The notes below the pieces were generated by a model. It ran no database searches. It was not told the origin of the DNA and worked only from the letters and a program-made list of their open reading frames with translations. A stretch of 64,000 nt of DNA from Aegilops tauschii subsp. strangulata. Lineage: Eukaryota; Streptophyta; Magnoliopsida; Poales; Poaceae. Shown in pieces: positions 34,172 to 46,099 of the stretch; position 1 is the first letter of the stretch; each line of letters begins with the position of its first letter. The translations under genes were made by a program, and so were the position numbers. Location: positions 502,106,601 to 502,170,600 of the forward strand of contig NC_053035.3 in assembly GCF_002575655.3 (NCBI RefSeq), read 5' to 3'.

Positions 34172-34322
34172 AGCCCTCCAGGAGGCGGTCGAACAGCCCC
34201 CCGGACGGTGTCGCGGACAGCCCTTCGGGAGGACCTTCGAAACTCGAACGGTCACTCGGACAGCCCTTCGGGAGGACCTTCGAAACTCGGACGGTCACAC
34301 GGACAGCCCTTCGGGAGGCACT
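34172..34322 (-). repeat. 43-bp tandem repeat inside the solo LTR
   Basis: 'ggacagcccttcgggagg' recurs at 34215, 34258 and 34301 with the spacer 'accttcgaaactcg'; a more diverged unit lies to the left. Confidence 0.75.
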
Positions 34323-34540
34323 CACGAACTAAGACCGAAACTACGATCTCTCTACAGAGTTGCACACATACGGTGTCATCTATCCGGCAGGGCTTCGCCG
34401 TCCATAACTAGTTCCTGCCGGAACCCAGACAGCCTTACGGCTCTACGAAACTCTTTTCGTGGGAGGGAGAGAAGAAGCCAGATAATGCATGGCATGTGTA
34501 TGAGAGCAAGGGATGAGTGTGGAGGGCTGCCCCTCCACCT

Positions 34541-34550
34541 CTATTTATAG
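34541..34550 (-). promoter_or_regulatory. TATA box of the solo LTR
   Basis: CTATAAATAG on the minus strand, the expected Copia LTR core promoter. If active it would transcribe leftwards, against the CACTA gene. Confidence 0.55.
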
Positions 34551-36143
34551 GAAATCCCAAGGGGGTAGGGTAGTTTCACAAAAAACCCAAAATGCACATG
34601 AATGAAGTCCTTCCACAAGGACCTAGGAGTGAAACCAAGGAACAAGAGGGTCCCCAAGGGGGGATACCCCATGTGGCCGGCCACACCCCCATGAGGGGCC
34701 CAAAAAATGGCTCCTATCCATCCATGTCATCCCCAAGATCTTTTGGAGCAAAGCCCCAAAAGGTGGCTTTCCATAAAGTAACCATAAAGCTGATTTTCAC
34801 TATTCACGACGACATTTTTCAGCGTCTGATCGAACTGAAAATATTTATGTGGGCTAAGAACATTTCCAGTACCCACTAAAATGATTTTCAACGCATTCCG
34901 AAACAATTCCGGTTTTAGTGATTTTCATCTGCGAAACGCATCTGAAGTGGCTTCGGCAGCTCCGGAACATTTCCGATTTTTATCTCAGAAAATTCCAAAA
35001 AGCTTCCAGAATGATTCTGGCATCCTCCAAGAATTATCAGGCATGTGCCGAAACCAATTTGACTTAATGGTGTATCCCGAAACAACTTTTCGGTATCATC
35101 GAAACTTATCCGATGACCTCTCTCCGCGGTACGATTCCGCTGTCCGGAACTTTTCGGTGTCCGAAACTTTTTCGGTGATTTTCTCTCAGACTCCCTGTCT
35201 AGTATTCAGCAGATAGATGACCCTTAAGCGTGTGACCCTATAGGTTCGGTGAAGTATAGACATGACCCGAAACCCCTTCCGATCAATGATCAACATCGGA
35301 GCCGTGGACACCCATATTGACCCCTATACCCACACGAATAAATATTCGAGTGAACCTCCAGTTGCCGTGTGCTATTCCTGTTGCTTCACGATATGTTACA
35401 AATACCCGAGGTGAGACATGTTGGCATTCCTGTGGATCAACAACTTGTCCACTATGCTAGCTACCTCGTTACCGGTATTGTTCTCTTTTCTCGTTATCGT
35501 GTTCCGGCATCCCCGTGATCAAATCACAAAGTGTCTGGCCAGACGATGATGGATACCGTAACACCGAGAGGGCCCAGAGATATCTCTCCATCGTCGGAGG
35601 AGCAAATCCCAATCTTGAGCTATCAAGTTACTTGACACACTTTTCCATGAACCCGTAAGCCGCCGTAATAGCTACCCATTTACGGATGACGTTTAACAAA
35701 CCCCAAAGTTCATGAAGCAAGCATGAAGAAACTCGATACTCTCATGGTCTAAGGAATCATGCAAACGTTAACTATCTCTGTGTTATGTACCAATAAACTT
35801 GTGACGAATGAATCTCATAGCATAACATCATGCCGGGTCGATTCAACACAAATGTTCTCTTAACATTGTGCCCTCAAGGTTGCTGACATAGACATGCCCA
35901 TGATCAGGAAAACATAACCATCATGCAACACTTGAGCTAGTCTTAGAGGCCAGACTAGGAATACATTTTACCGTTTATTATTCCACACGTGCATATGAGT
36001 CTTCCTCCGAGCCTCGTGGTTATTGCAGACTCGAGAACCATAGCAGTTATAGCATGGAACATAAACATAATTATGAACTCGGAGATAAATAATATCATTT
36101 ATTATTGCCTCTAGGGCATATCTCCTACAATTTACCCCCTGAG

Positions 36144-37730
36144 GTCTTCGCTCTAACTTGGCATGCTGATGTTGGTTATATCATGCATATGGTGCCTTGC
36201 ATTGCTTACTTTATACATCAAATATGTCATCTGATTAGTTTAGTCATGCTTTGTGTGAATGCCATATGTTTAGTTTATTCATCGATTATGTGAATTATGC
36301 AACGCCATCTTGTTTAGCCAGGCATCATATATGTGAATTTTGCAATGCCATCCTGCTTATCCAGTCATCTTATATGTGAATTATATCAGGCATCCTTTTT
36401 TTTCGTTACATATTTCATTTGTCAACAATGTTAGTACATTCAACTACTCTTCGTGTGCATCAGGCATTTGACACGGTTATGGAAAATTCTGAAGTGAAAA
36501 CAAGGTCTTCAGAGCAGACTATGCTATCTGACAAAGTGCATATCTCGCTGGTTACGGATAGCTCCTCAGAGGAGGATTCAGAGACAGATGACCAGTCCTA
36601 TTCCCCCCAAGGTGTATGCTCTAACTTGGCAATGTTATGTTGCTCATATCGTGCGTATGGTGTCTTGCATTGCTATGTCATTTGATTAGTTTATACATGC
36701 TTTGTGTGAATGCCACCTGTTTAGTATCTAATTACCATATATGTGAATTATGCATTGCCATCTTGTTGCGAGACATTATATATGTGAATTATGCAATGCT
36801 ATCTTGTTGCAAAGGCATTATATATGTGAATTATCCAATGACATGCTGTTTAGCCAATCATCATGTATGTGAATTATATCATGCTATCATTTTTATGTAT
36901 TACGTGTTCCATTTGTCGACAACATTTGTATATTCAACTACTCTTCCTGTGCATCAACCATTTGAAGCGGTGATGGAAGTATCTGGAGTGAAAACAAGGT
37001 ATTCAGAGCAGACAATGCTACCTGCTGAAGCATACATCTTGCTGGTTACAGAGAGCTCCTCATAGGAGGATTCAGAGACTGATGACCAGTCCTATTTCCC
37101 CCCTGAGGTCTATGCTCAAACTTGGCAGGGTTATATTACCCATGTCATGCATGTTGTCTTGCATTGCTTAGTTTTTACATCATATATGGATTGCCATCTG
37201 CTTACTTGCTTACTATATAAATCATATATTTGAATTATATCATGCCATCATGTTTACATACATAGCATGTATCTGAATTAGGGCATGGCAACCCATTTAA
37301 TAAAGACATCATATAGTTATATCATCTCATCCTGTTTAGTGTTTACAGTCATCATATTTTGAATTATGTCATTCTGTCCGTGAATTATATCATGCTATCA
37401 TGTTTCCATAGGCGGGCATGTATGTGAATTATGGCATGCCAACCTATTTAATAAACACATTATATAGTTATATCATGTCATCCTATTTACATAGTCATCA
37501 TATTTTGAACTATGTCTTTCCATCTTTTTTAGTTAGCCATCATAATGTGAAATTGTGTCATGCTATCCTGTTTAGTTAGCCATCATATATGTGAAATTGT
37601 GTCATGCTATCCTGTTTGGTTAGACAACATAAATGTGAATTATTTCATGCCCTCTTTTATTCCCCACTATCCATTGCACCTGTCTTATCATACAATGTCT
37701 GTACATTCAATTAATTTTCTTGTTTATCAG
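36144..37730 (+). repeat. Introns with decayed 40-50 bp repeats
   Basis: Between exons B1, B2, B3 and C the sequence repeats 'catatatgtgaattatgc' and 'atgccatcctgtttagcca' variants many times (about 36225-36410, 36690-36890, 37190-37660). Whole exon-intron modules therefore appear to have been duplicated, with further local expansion. Confidence 0.6.
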
Positions 37731-39014
37731 TCATTTGAATTGGAGAGGGTGATGGCAATATCTAAGGGAGTAACAACACGGTCTTCAAAAAAGATAGTGC
37801 TACCAGTTGATGCAGATAGAACCACGGTTGTACTTGCCCAAGAACCAGCCCCACCACACATAACCCAGACTCTCGCAGATTGTACCCCTACCCAGTTGGA
37901 CAGAGAACTAGCTACTCCCCTTCTAACCCCAACCTCAGCAGATAGTAACCCAGATCCAATTGACACAGCACCGTCTCCACCACAGAGCACCCAAACACGA
38001 TCAGTTAGTAAGGGAACTGCAGTGCCCAAAGCACGAGGACCACCACTCCAAATCCTAACTCATCGCTTAAAGGAGAAGAAGAATTGTTCTCAGGTCAGGT
38101 TCTTTAGCTATGGTTCATACTCCTTTGCTCTTGCATCACTGTATTTACTCATACCAACTATTTTCAAATTTGAAGGATGGAATTAAAACTCCAATGGCGC
38201 AACAGGTATGTTTTAAACCTGTTTCTTTGACTGGTTTGTTGTTGTAACTTGCTCCATGTTGATTTCAGTTTCAATTGAATAAACAGTTATGTTCTCATGT
38301 CATGCACATTACAAGTGTTGTTATTGCTCTATAGTTTCCCACACTTATATTCTGTCTATTCTGCTTTGTCTTGAACAAATATTATTTGAACTGTGTCTCT
38401 ATCTTGATTTGGCAACAAAAGCTAGAATGATATAGACCATAAAATGACCATGGTACATAGATATATGTTTGTTTCATGTTGTTATCCTGTCCACTTTACT
38501 ACTGAACTGATTTACCAAAATGAGTTTCATATACAACATGGTAAACCTGTGATGTGTCTGCTTGTTTCTCTTTTAGAATGCGGACAAAATATTGGAGAAC
38601 AGTACCCCGTTATGCAATGGTAAAGGAAGTAATGCAGATAAGGTTCAAGATAGTGAGACATCCCTGTTGGTCTCCAAGAAAGCTGATAAAAACTATCTTG
38701 ACAACAGTGAGAGAACCCAAAATTCCTGTCTTGATGTAGTGTTCGAGTTACTGTCCACTACTGCTAGCACAAGCTCTTCGAACTCGCTGGCTGAATCAGT
38801 TTGTCTTCTTGAGTCTCAACTTCAAGTTGAAAGACATCGATCAGATGTGCTACGACAGGAAGCTGAAGGACTGAGAAAGTCCCTACAGAATTCAGATGCA
38901 TACTTTCTGGTGCAACAACAAGCGCTGGAGGATTTAAGCGCCAAACAAGAGAAAGTTAATAAGCTTGCTAAGCACCTTGTCAGCATTATCGGTACCCAGG
39001 ATATTGTTTCTTGA

Positions 39015-39329
39015 GATCTTTTGAAGTGGTGTCAGTTCTGGACTTGTTTTGCTGCGGCGTTTATTTGCACTGGTCGCCAACTTTGACAACCAGTGTATAT
39101 GATATGCTGTTTTGTTCCCTATATTTGCACTGGCGGCGAACTTTGATGCCCAGTGGATGTAATATGTGTAATAGCCGTGATAGCCTAGCATAAGTTGCTT
39201 GCTTATTTATTTCCTTGTTGTCTTGTTTATTTGTTTGCTTGTAGTCAGTGTAGTTTTTTTTCCGCGGTTTGGCCGCAATAACCTATTTTTTAAAACTAGG
39301 CCACAATAACCATGGGCTACATATTTACT
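39015..39329 (+). other. 3' flank of the CACTA gene
   Basis: A repeated 'tatttgcactgg.....aactttga' pair occurs at about 39060 and 39121. No gene is seen. Confidence 0.4.
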
Positions 39330-40110
39330 GTAGTTACCATGGGCCTCCTACGGGCCATAGAAACAATGGGCCTTGTAAGGACCATAGAAAGAATGGGCCT
39401 TCTATGGGTCGTAGCATCAATGGGCCTTATACGGGCCGTAGCATCAATGGGCCTTATACGGGCCGTATGATCGATCGGCCAAACATGGGCCAACAACAGA
39501 CCGCATTATGGGTCATAAACGGGCTAGATTTGGAATCGTCCATTCATGGGCCGACAATAACGGGCCGTCGTTAATCGACCGTATTTGATGAGCTATGAAA
39601 ACGGCCCAACGGATTAACGTGCCGCAAACGGGCCGATTGTAACCACTGGCTGAATTTGGCCCACAAGCAGAAAAGGCGAGTAACGGGCCGTAAGTAACTG
39701 AATGCTGGAAATAAGCCCAAGAATAAATGGGCCCTGAGAAGGCCAAAGATAACACGGGTTGGAAACAGGCCAATGGAATAATGGGCCGTTAGTGGGTATG
39801 AAACGATACACTGTTCATTGCGGGCCAGATTCACTACGGGCCGTTAATGGGCCAAGAGTTACAAATGGCCTCGTATGGGCCGAAAGACATCATGGGCCGT
39901 ACATGGGCCGGAAGTTACACCGGGCTGGAATCATATTGGACGGCCCAGATGAAGCTACTGGGCTTAATTCCGATAGGCCGTAATGGGACGTGAGTTAGCG
40001 GGACGTAAATGGGCTATATAGGAACAGGCTTTCCGTGGGCCGGCCCGTTACCTTTTGACCAACTCAAACGGGCTGGCCTTTTCACCAGAATGGGCCTCTG
40101 TTGGGCCGTG
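39330..40110. repeat. CACTA subterminal GGGCC repeats
   Basis: Short 'atgggcc', 'cgggccgta' and 'gggcct' motifs in both orientations recur every 15-30 bp. Such arrays are the transposase-binding subterminal regions of CACTA elements; the binding role here is inferred. Confidence 0.7.
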
Positions 40111-40534
40111 CCACATGTCTACCTATCATAGGCGCCTCCTGTCCAATGAATGGATGACATCTGTCCCAACGGTGAGCCAACACGTGTTTCCTCCGGCCAA
40201 TGACAATTTTACACGTGGAAAAACCTCATTGGTCCGGGCTGTTAACGGGTTATCGGAGCCAAAACCGGACTCGATAGCTTAACGGCGACCCGTTACGGTG
40301 GATGCCACGTGTCGGTTACCCTTGACGAAAGCACTTCCATGACGCGCGATTTATCGTCATGGAAGTGGACACTTCCGTGATGATAATTTTGGTAATGTCA
40401 TGGAACACTTCTACGACATCACAGGTATGACTATCTTGATTCTGTCATAAATTTGTCATGGATGTACATGCATGACAGAAAACGTGACCTACTGTGACAA
40501 ACACGGATCATCATGGAAGTGTATTTTTTTAGTG

Positions 40535-42035
40535 TTGAAGGCATGTTCAATAAGTTTTTAGAAGGCCTTAAATTACCCACTGCACCAATGAAAGTGGGTG
40601 ATCCCGCCAACAAGGTGACGGATGATAACTCCGACAAGGGGGAAGCTACTAGTGACAAAGTTCCTTTATCTAGTGGTAGAAGTGGAAATGGCATCTTTGC
40701 CCATGTTGAACCTCCACTCACTTATGGAGGACCGGTTCCCTCCACTCATTTGAATCATGTTGGTCCTCCTCCTAAGTTTGTGAAGAATGAGGATTTTGCC
40801 TCCTGGGTCTATCACTTTAAATGTCATTTAAATCATAGTAATACTAATCTTTGGAGAATCATTGAGCAAGGTTTCTACCCGCATGACCCAAGCAACTTCA
40901 CCCTAGAGAAGCCACGGATAATCAATTCAATGAGTCCACTCTCTTCTCATCCAAGATGCAATTCCATCCGAAGATATTGCACATCTTCGACCTTTCACCG
41001 TGGCCAAGGAAGCATGGCAACATGTTGTTTCCATTTACAAGGGAAGTGCAAGCATTCAACACTCCAACTATGAAGTGGTGCAAGATGAAGCCGATCAGTT
41101 TGCAATGAATGAAGATGAAGAACCTCGTGAGCTTTACCGGAGATTAACCACTCTCGCGGTCTCACTCCGAGATCATGGGAGCAAGGATACGGATGACAAT
41201 GGGATCAAGCGCAAGTTTCTCAAGGCCATGATGCCCTACCATAAGGCCATGTCCTCCGTCATCCGTCAAAGGCCAGACTTCCACACCTTGTCCTCAAGTG
41301 AAGTGTTGGATGAGTTTGTGGCAATGAGGATCTTGGACAAGACCGCCGACAATGCGGTGTTGCATTCTCAACAAGCAAAAGAGCCCAACCTTGCCTTGAA
41401 GGCCAAGGCTAGTGTGGAAGAACAGGAGGAAGAAGAAGAAGAGGAGAGTAACCCCGAAGATACAAAATATGCTTATCATGAGCACATGGATCTTGCTTCA
41501 AGGCAATTTTGGAGCAAAAAGAACTCAAGGCCCAACTTCAACAAGAACAACTCAAGTGGCGCCAAGGGAAAGCAACGTGTGAGGACATGCTATAATTGTG
41601 GCAACGTGAGCCACTTTGTTGCGGAGTGCCCATATGAGAAGAGGGAAGACAAGTGGCAAGCTCATTCGAAAAGATAAGGCCAAGTCCTTCCCCAACAAGA
41701 ACAACCTCACCAAGAAGACTCCTCCCAAGGGGTTGGTGGCACAAGAAGAGTACAATGAGGATGATGAAGACGGTGAGACGGTTGCCATGGCCTCCGTTGC
41801 CATTGCAACAACTCCTCGGGTGTCCCTCTTTGACTCACCCAACGAGAACATCACCGCCAAGTGTCTCATGGCCAAAGCCACCAACAAGGTAACCCCCAAC
41901 ATCAAAACCACCATCACTACTAATCCCTCTTTGACGGATTGCATTGATGAAAGTGAGGGGTCCAAAGAGGAAGAAAATGAATTTGAGTCTTTTATGAGTA
42001 AGCTCAAAGGTAAGTCCAAGAAGCACTTTGTTGCT
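40535..42035 (+). pseudogene. Copia gag with zinc knuckle, broken
   Basis: Capsid-type sequence (PPKFVKNEDFASWVYHFKCH) runs to about 40910, then a frameshift moves it to the frame of 41000-41677 (AKEAWQHVVSIYKGSASIQH, ELYRRLTTLAVSLRDHG). A CCHC knuckle CYNCGNVSHFVAEC lies at about 41588-41629. A second frameshift near 41660 shifts to the frame ending at 42035, where the solo LTR is inserted. The 5' end is lost at the CACTA boundary. Confidence 0.8.
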
Positions 42036-43557
42036 TGATACGTCCATTTTGCATCATGCTTTTATATTGATATTTATTGCATTATGGGATGTTATTACAC
42101 ATTATGTCACAATACTTATGCCTATTCTCTCTTATTTTACAAGGTTTACATGAAGAGGGAGAATGCTGGCAGCTGGAATTCTGGGCTGGAAAAGGAGCAA
42201 ATATTAGAGACCTATTCCGCACAACTCCAAAAGTCCTGAAACTCCACGGAAGTTATTTTTGGAAATAATAAAAAATACTGAGCGAAGAAAATACCAGAGG
42301 GGACCCACACCCTGGGCATGAGGGTGGGGGGCGCGCCCTACCCCCCTGGGCGCGCCCCCTGCCTCGTGGGCCCCCTGGTGGCCCTCCGGTGCCCATCTTC
42401 TGCTATATGAAGTCTTTCGTCCAAGGAAAAATCATAAGCAAGCTTTCGGGATGAGACTCCACCGCCACAAGGTGGAACCTTGGCGGAACCAATCTAGGGC
42501 TCCGACAGAGCTGTTCTGTCGGGGACACTTCCCTCCCGGAGGGGGAAATCATCGCCATCGTCATCACCAACGCTCCTCTCATCGGGAGGGGGCCAATCTC
42601 CATCAACATCTTCACCAGCACCATCTCCTCTCAAACCCTAGTTCATCTCTTGTATCCAATTCTTGTCTCTAAGTCTGAGATTGGTACCTGTAGGTTGCTA
42701 GTAGTGTTGATTACTCCTTGTAGTTGATGCTAGTTGGTTTATTTGATGGAAGATCATATGTTCAGATTCTATATGCATATTAATACTCCTCTGATTATGA
42801 ACATGAATATGCTTTGTGAGTAGTTACGTTTGTTCCTGAGGACATGGGAGAAGTCTTGCTATTAGTAGTCATGTGAATTTGGTATTCGTCGATATTTTGA
42901 TGAGATGTATGTTGTCTCTCCTCTAGTGGTGTTATGTGAACGTCGACTACATGACACTTCACCATTGTTTGGGCCTAGAGGAAGGCATTGGGAAGTAATA
43001 AGTTGATGATGGGTTGCTAGAGTGACAGAAGCTTAAACCCTAGTTTATGCATTGCTTCGTAAGGGGTTGATTTGGATCCATATGTTTCATGCTATGGTTA
43101 GGTTTACCTTAATACTTCTTTTGTAGTTGTGGACGCTTGCAATAGGGGTTAATCATAAGTGGGATGCTTGTCCAAGTAAGGACAGCACCCAAGCACCGGT
43201 CCACCCACATATCAAATTATCAAAGTACCGAACGCGAATCATATGAACGTGATGAAAACTAGCTTGACGATAATTCCCATGTGTCCTCGGGAGCGTTTTC
43301 CTTCATATAAGAAATTGTCCAGGCTTGTCCTTTGCTACAAAAAGGATTGGGCCACCTTTCTGCACTTTATTTACTTTTGTTACTTGTCGCTCGTTACAAA
43401 TTATCTTATCACAAAACTATCTGTTACCTATAATTTCAGTGCTTGCAGAGAATACCTTGCTGAAAACCGCTTATCATTTCCTTCTGCTCCTCGTTGGGTT
43501 CGACACTCTTACTTATCGAAAGGACTACGATAGATCCCCCATACTTGTGGGTCATCA
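42036..43557 (+). mobile_element. Solo LTR of the Athila-type family, TSD TTGCT
   Basis: It starts TGATACGTCCATTTTGCATC, ends TGTGGGTCATCA and is flanked by the perfect duplication TTGCT (42031-42035, 43558-43562). It is 1522 bp with no interior. It is the full-length reference here for the LTRs at 1-840 and 27432-28432. It interrupts the Copia gag region. Confidence 0.95.
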
Positions 43558-44460
43558 TTGCTCTCTTGGAACAACTTGGTGAAGCCAATGACATGATCGA
43601 GGCTCACGAAGACACCATCTCTAAGATGGAGGGGCATAATCGTGACTATGCCGATGAGACATCGGATCTCTCTAATGCTCTTGAGGAAGAGCGAGGTCAT
43701 CGTTTGGCTCTTGAGGAGTCACACAACGATGATCATGCTAAATTAAAGAAAGATCTTCATCATGCTCTTGGGGTTGATCTTGCTAGACTCAAGGAGGAGT
43801 TTGATATACTCGGCAAGGCTCACAAAGCCTTGAAGGGTGCTCATGCTAGCCTCAAAGAGTCTCATGATCAACTCCAATTGAACTAACCAAGGGAAAAGCC
43901 ACTTTTCCTCACATGGTTTTAATTGATAATGCAAATGCTACTAACCCGTGTTGTGAGCATGTGCATCTTGTGGAGGAGAATGAAAAGTTGAAGGAGTAAC
44001 TTGAGAAAGGCCTTGTGTCTTGCATACAAGGTGAGAAGAACCTCAACAACCTTTTGAGCAATCAAAAGGAAGTTGTGGGCAAGGAGGGAATTGGTTTTGC
44101 ACTCAATTCCAAGAATAAGAAGAAGAATGATAAGGCCAAACGACCTCCTCCTCTCAAGCAAACTTTTGTGAAGGAGGGAGAGGGTGCTTCTTAGCAGAAG
44201 AAGAACAATGAGAAGGGTGGTGGTGTCAAGAAGGGCAATGCCACTCCTTCCAACAAAGCCGACGACTTTAACCCTTCTTATGTGTTATGTCGTGCTAGTG
44301 ATGGACATGTTTATGCTAAATTTGTTGGTTCTCCTTATGAGTACATTGAATGGTCTATTTGGGTTCCTAAGACCCTTGTTACTAACATCAAAGGACCCAT
44401 TACAAAATGGGAACCTAAAACCAAGCATTGATCTCTTGTAGGTGTTTGCTTCCGGTGGGG
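43558..44460 (+). pseudogene. Copia gag C-terminal coiled-coil and linker
   Basis: The frame LEQLGEANDMIEAHEDTISK ... HDQLQLN is heptad-rich over about 100 residues, then stops (TAA about 43884). The continuation has further stops (for example TAG at 44193) and lysine-rich linker sequence up to a Pro/Trp segment (PYEYIEWSIWVPK). Long gag extensions of this sort are known from SIRE-type elements. Confidence 0.65.
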
Positions 44461-44468
44461 GATCATGA

Positions 44469-45690
44469 TTGCTCGATAGTGGAGCCACAAATCATATGAC
44501 TGGAAGCAAGGACTCGGTGGTGGACGTGCACAAGATTTCATCTATGCCCACCAATGTCGAGTGGGGTGATGCCTCGTCTTCTAAGGTATTGGGTCTTGGC
44601 AAGGTTGTCATTTCTCATGATCTCACGATCGAGAAAGTCATGCTTGTTGAGTCCCTTGCATACAATTTACTTTCCGTTCGTCAACTTGCACTCATGGGCT
44701 TTGCCACTTTCTTTGATATTGATACCGTGGCCCTCTTGTGGAGCAAGACTCTTAAAGTAGCCTTTATTGGGCATGTCGAGAACGGTCTTTATGTGATTAA
44801 CTTTTCGGAGCGACCCATTAAGACCGCGACATGCCAAATGGCTAAAGTTGACGTGGGATGGCTTTGGCATCGCCATTTAGCCCATGTCAATATGATATCT
44901 TTGCAAAGTCTTCTCAAGGGGCACCATGTCCGTGGACTAACAAACATTAGTTTTGCCAAAGATCGTGCTTGTATTGAAGGAAAGCTACATGAGAAGGCAC
45001 ACCCTCCCACAACTATCATCTACTCGAAGAGGACCTTGGAGCTCCTTCACTTGGATCTCTTTGGACCTCCATCCTTTGATAGTCTTGGGGGTAGAAAGTA
45101 TTGCTTGGTGATTGTGGATGATTATTCAAGATACACTTGGGTATATTTCTTCAAGAGGAAGAGTGAGACCCAACAAACCATCATCGACTTTGCAAATGAA
45201 GCTCAACGCCAACACAATGCAAAGATCTTGATGATAAGAAGTGACAACGGCACCGAGTTCAAGAACTACACCTTGGATGAGTTTCTTAGTGATGAGGGGA
45301 TCAAGCATCAATATTCCGCACCTTACACCCCTCAACAAAATGGTGTAGCGGAGAGGAAGAACCGGACGTTGATGGATGCGGCAAGGACCATGATGGCGCA
45401 GTTCAAGTCTCCATACAACTTTTGGGCCTAAGCCATGAACACCGCTTGTCATGCATCCAATCGGCTCTATCTCCTCAAAGGCTTGAACAAGACTCCATAT
45501 GAGATACTCACCGGTAACAAGCCCAATCTCAAGTACTTCCGGGTGTTTGGGTGTAAGTGTTTCATTCTCAAGAAAGGTGTTCGCTTGTCTAAATTTCAGG
45601 CTAGATCTCATGAGGGCATATTTGTTGGTTATGCTACAAACTCTCATGCTTACCGTGTTCTCAATAAGTCCTTATTGAGGAGACGTGTAA
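44469..45690 (+). pseudogene. Copia protease and integrase, broken
   Basis: Protease: MLDSGATNHMTG at the start of the 320-codon frame (44469-45431). Integrase: WLWHRHLAHVNM gives the His pair, but the region that should carry Cys-x2-Cys has only one Cys (DRACIEGKLHEK), so the zinc finger looks incomplete. The catalytic core is present: LLHLDLFGPPSFDSLGGRKY, IRSDNGTEFKNY and the Glu of QQNGVAERKNR. An in-frame TAA after YNFWA (45429-45431) breaks the protein. The C-terminal part (45435-45690) continues in the same element with TPYEILTGNKPNLKYFRVFG. Confidence 0.8.
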
Positions 45691-46099
45691 TGTGGAGTTT
45701 GATGAAAATAACGGCTCCCAAGTGGAGCAAAGTGGTACTTGTGATGTAGGTGATGAAATTCCTCCCCAAGCCATAAGAAGAATGGGTGTTGGTCTTATCC
45801 TACCCATTGAGGAACCCCTTGTGGCCGAAGGAGAAGGACAATGTTCCACTCAAGTGAAACCATCACCAAGCCAAGACCCACACGCTTCCGAAGAACAAAG
45901 TGAAGGCCCTCAACCAAATGAACAAGATCAAGGGCAAGATCAACCTTAAGATGGTGGTGAACCACCAAGTGATGCTCAAGATCAAGTTCTCACCACCGAG
46001 CAAGTCCAAGATCAAGAGCAAGCTCAAGATCAAGAACAAGCTCAAGACGACGCTCAAGATGATCATGTTTCCGCTCCTCAACTCACTCTTGAGGAGGAA
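45691..46099 (+). other. Copia linker between integrase and RT
   Basis: Repetitive 'caagatcaagaacaagctca'-type coding sequence (Gln/Asp-rich) with an in-frame stop about 45948. This linker is commonly the most variable part of such pol proteins. Confidence 0.6.

Larger units (their letters stand above)
33960..36129 (-). mobile_element. Solo LTR of a BARE/WIS/Angela-type Copia element
   Basis: Read on the minus strand it starts TGTAGGAGATATGCCCTAGA and ends in a CCCTACA terminus. It is flanked by a perfect 5-bp duplication, ATTTA (33955-33959 and 36130-36134), with no internal region, so it arose by LTR-LTR recombination. The opening 'ATATGCCCTAGAGGCAATAA' is the hallmark of this family in wheat and barley. 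At 2170 bp it is longer than the 1.7-1.8 kb I remember for the family. It splits exon B1 of the CACTA gene; removing it with one ATTTA restores the frame. Confidence 0.9.
32211..39014 (+). pseudogene. CACTA-associated multi-exon gene with duplicated exons
   Basis: Putative exons from splice-like signals and sustained frames: A1 32211-32396; A2 33230-33394 (a diverged copy of A1: AAPTT, KIFFP/QIFFP core); B1 33846-33959 plus 36135-36143; B2 36464-36611; B3 36958-37107; C 37731-38093; D 38577-39014. B1-B3 share an acidic DSE..DDQSY-type segment. B1 is split by a solo LTR, B3 has lost its AG acceptor (AA) and has an in-frame TAG, and B2 looks intact. Exon D encodes a coiled coil (SVCLLESQLQVERHRSDVLR) ending IIGTQDIVS. 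I recall this C terminus from proteins of Triticeae CACTA elements; the function is unknown and a TNP1/TnpA-like DNA-binding role is only a guess. Confidence 0.5.
31319..40534 (+). mobile_element. Left-truncated CACTA transposon with right terminus
   Basis: The right end is clear. Sequence up to 40534 (ATTTTTTTAGTG) is the inverted CACTA terminus, with the 'tgacagaa' and 'atcatggaagtg' words of Triticeae CACTA ends. A subterminal block of repeated GGGCC motifs lies at 39330-40110. Upstream is a multi-exon gene (32211-39014). No left CACTA terminus was found: the left limit is taken where the Gypsy LTR stops at 31318, so the element is truncated or cut by that insertion. 31319-32200 is CTTGCT-rich, then GGGG-rich, then carries about five 'agttcagtttcgacagtta' repeats (31995-32090). 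A solo LTR is inserted at 33960-36129. Confidence 0.7.

Noticed and set aside
36144..37730. CRISPR-like spaced repeats in the CACTA introns
   Set aside because: Repeats are degenerate, irregularly spaced and in a plant nuclear context; they are decayed tandem duplications.
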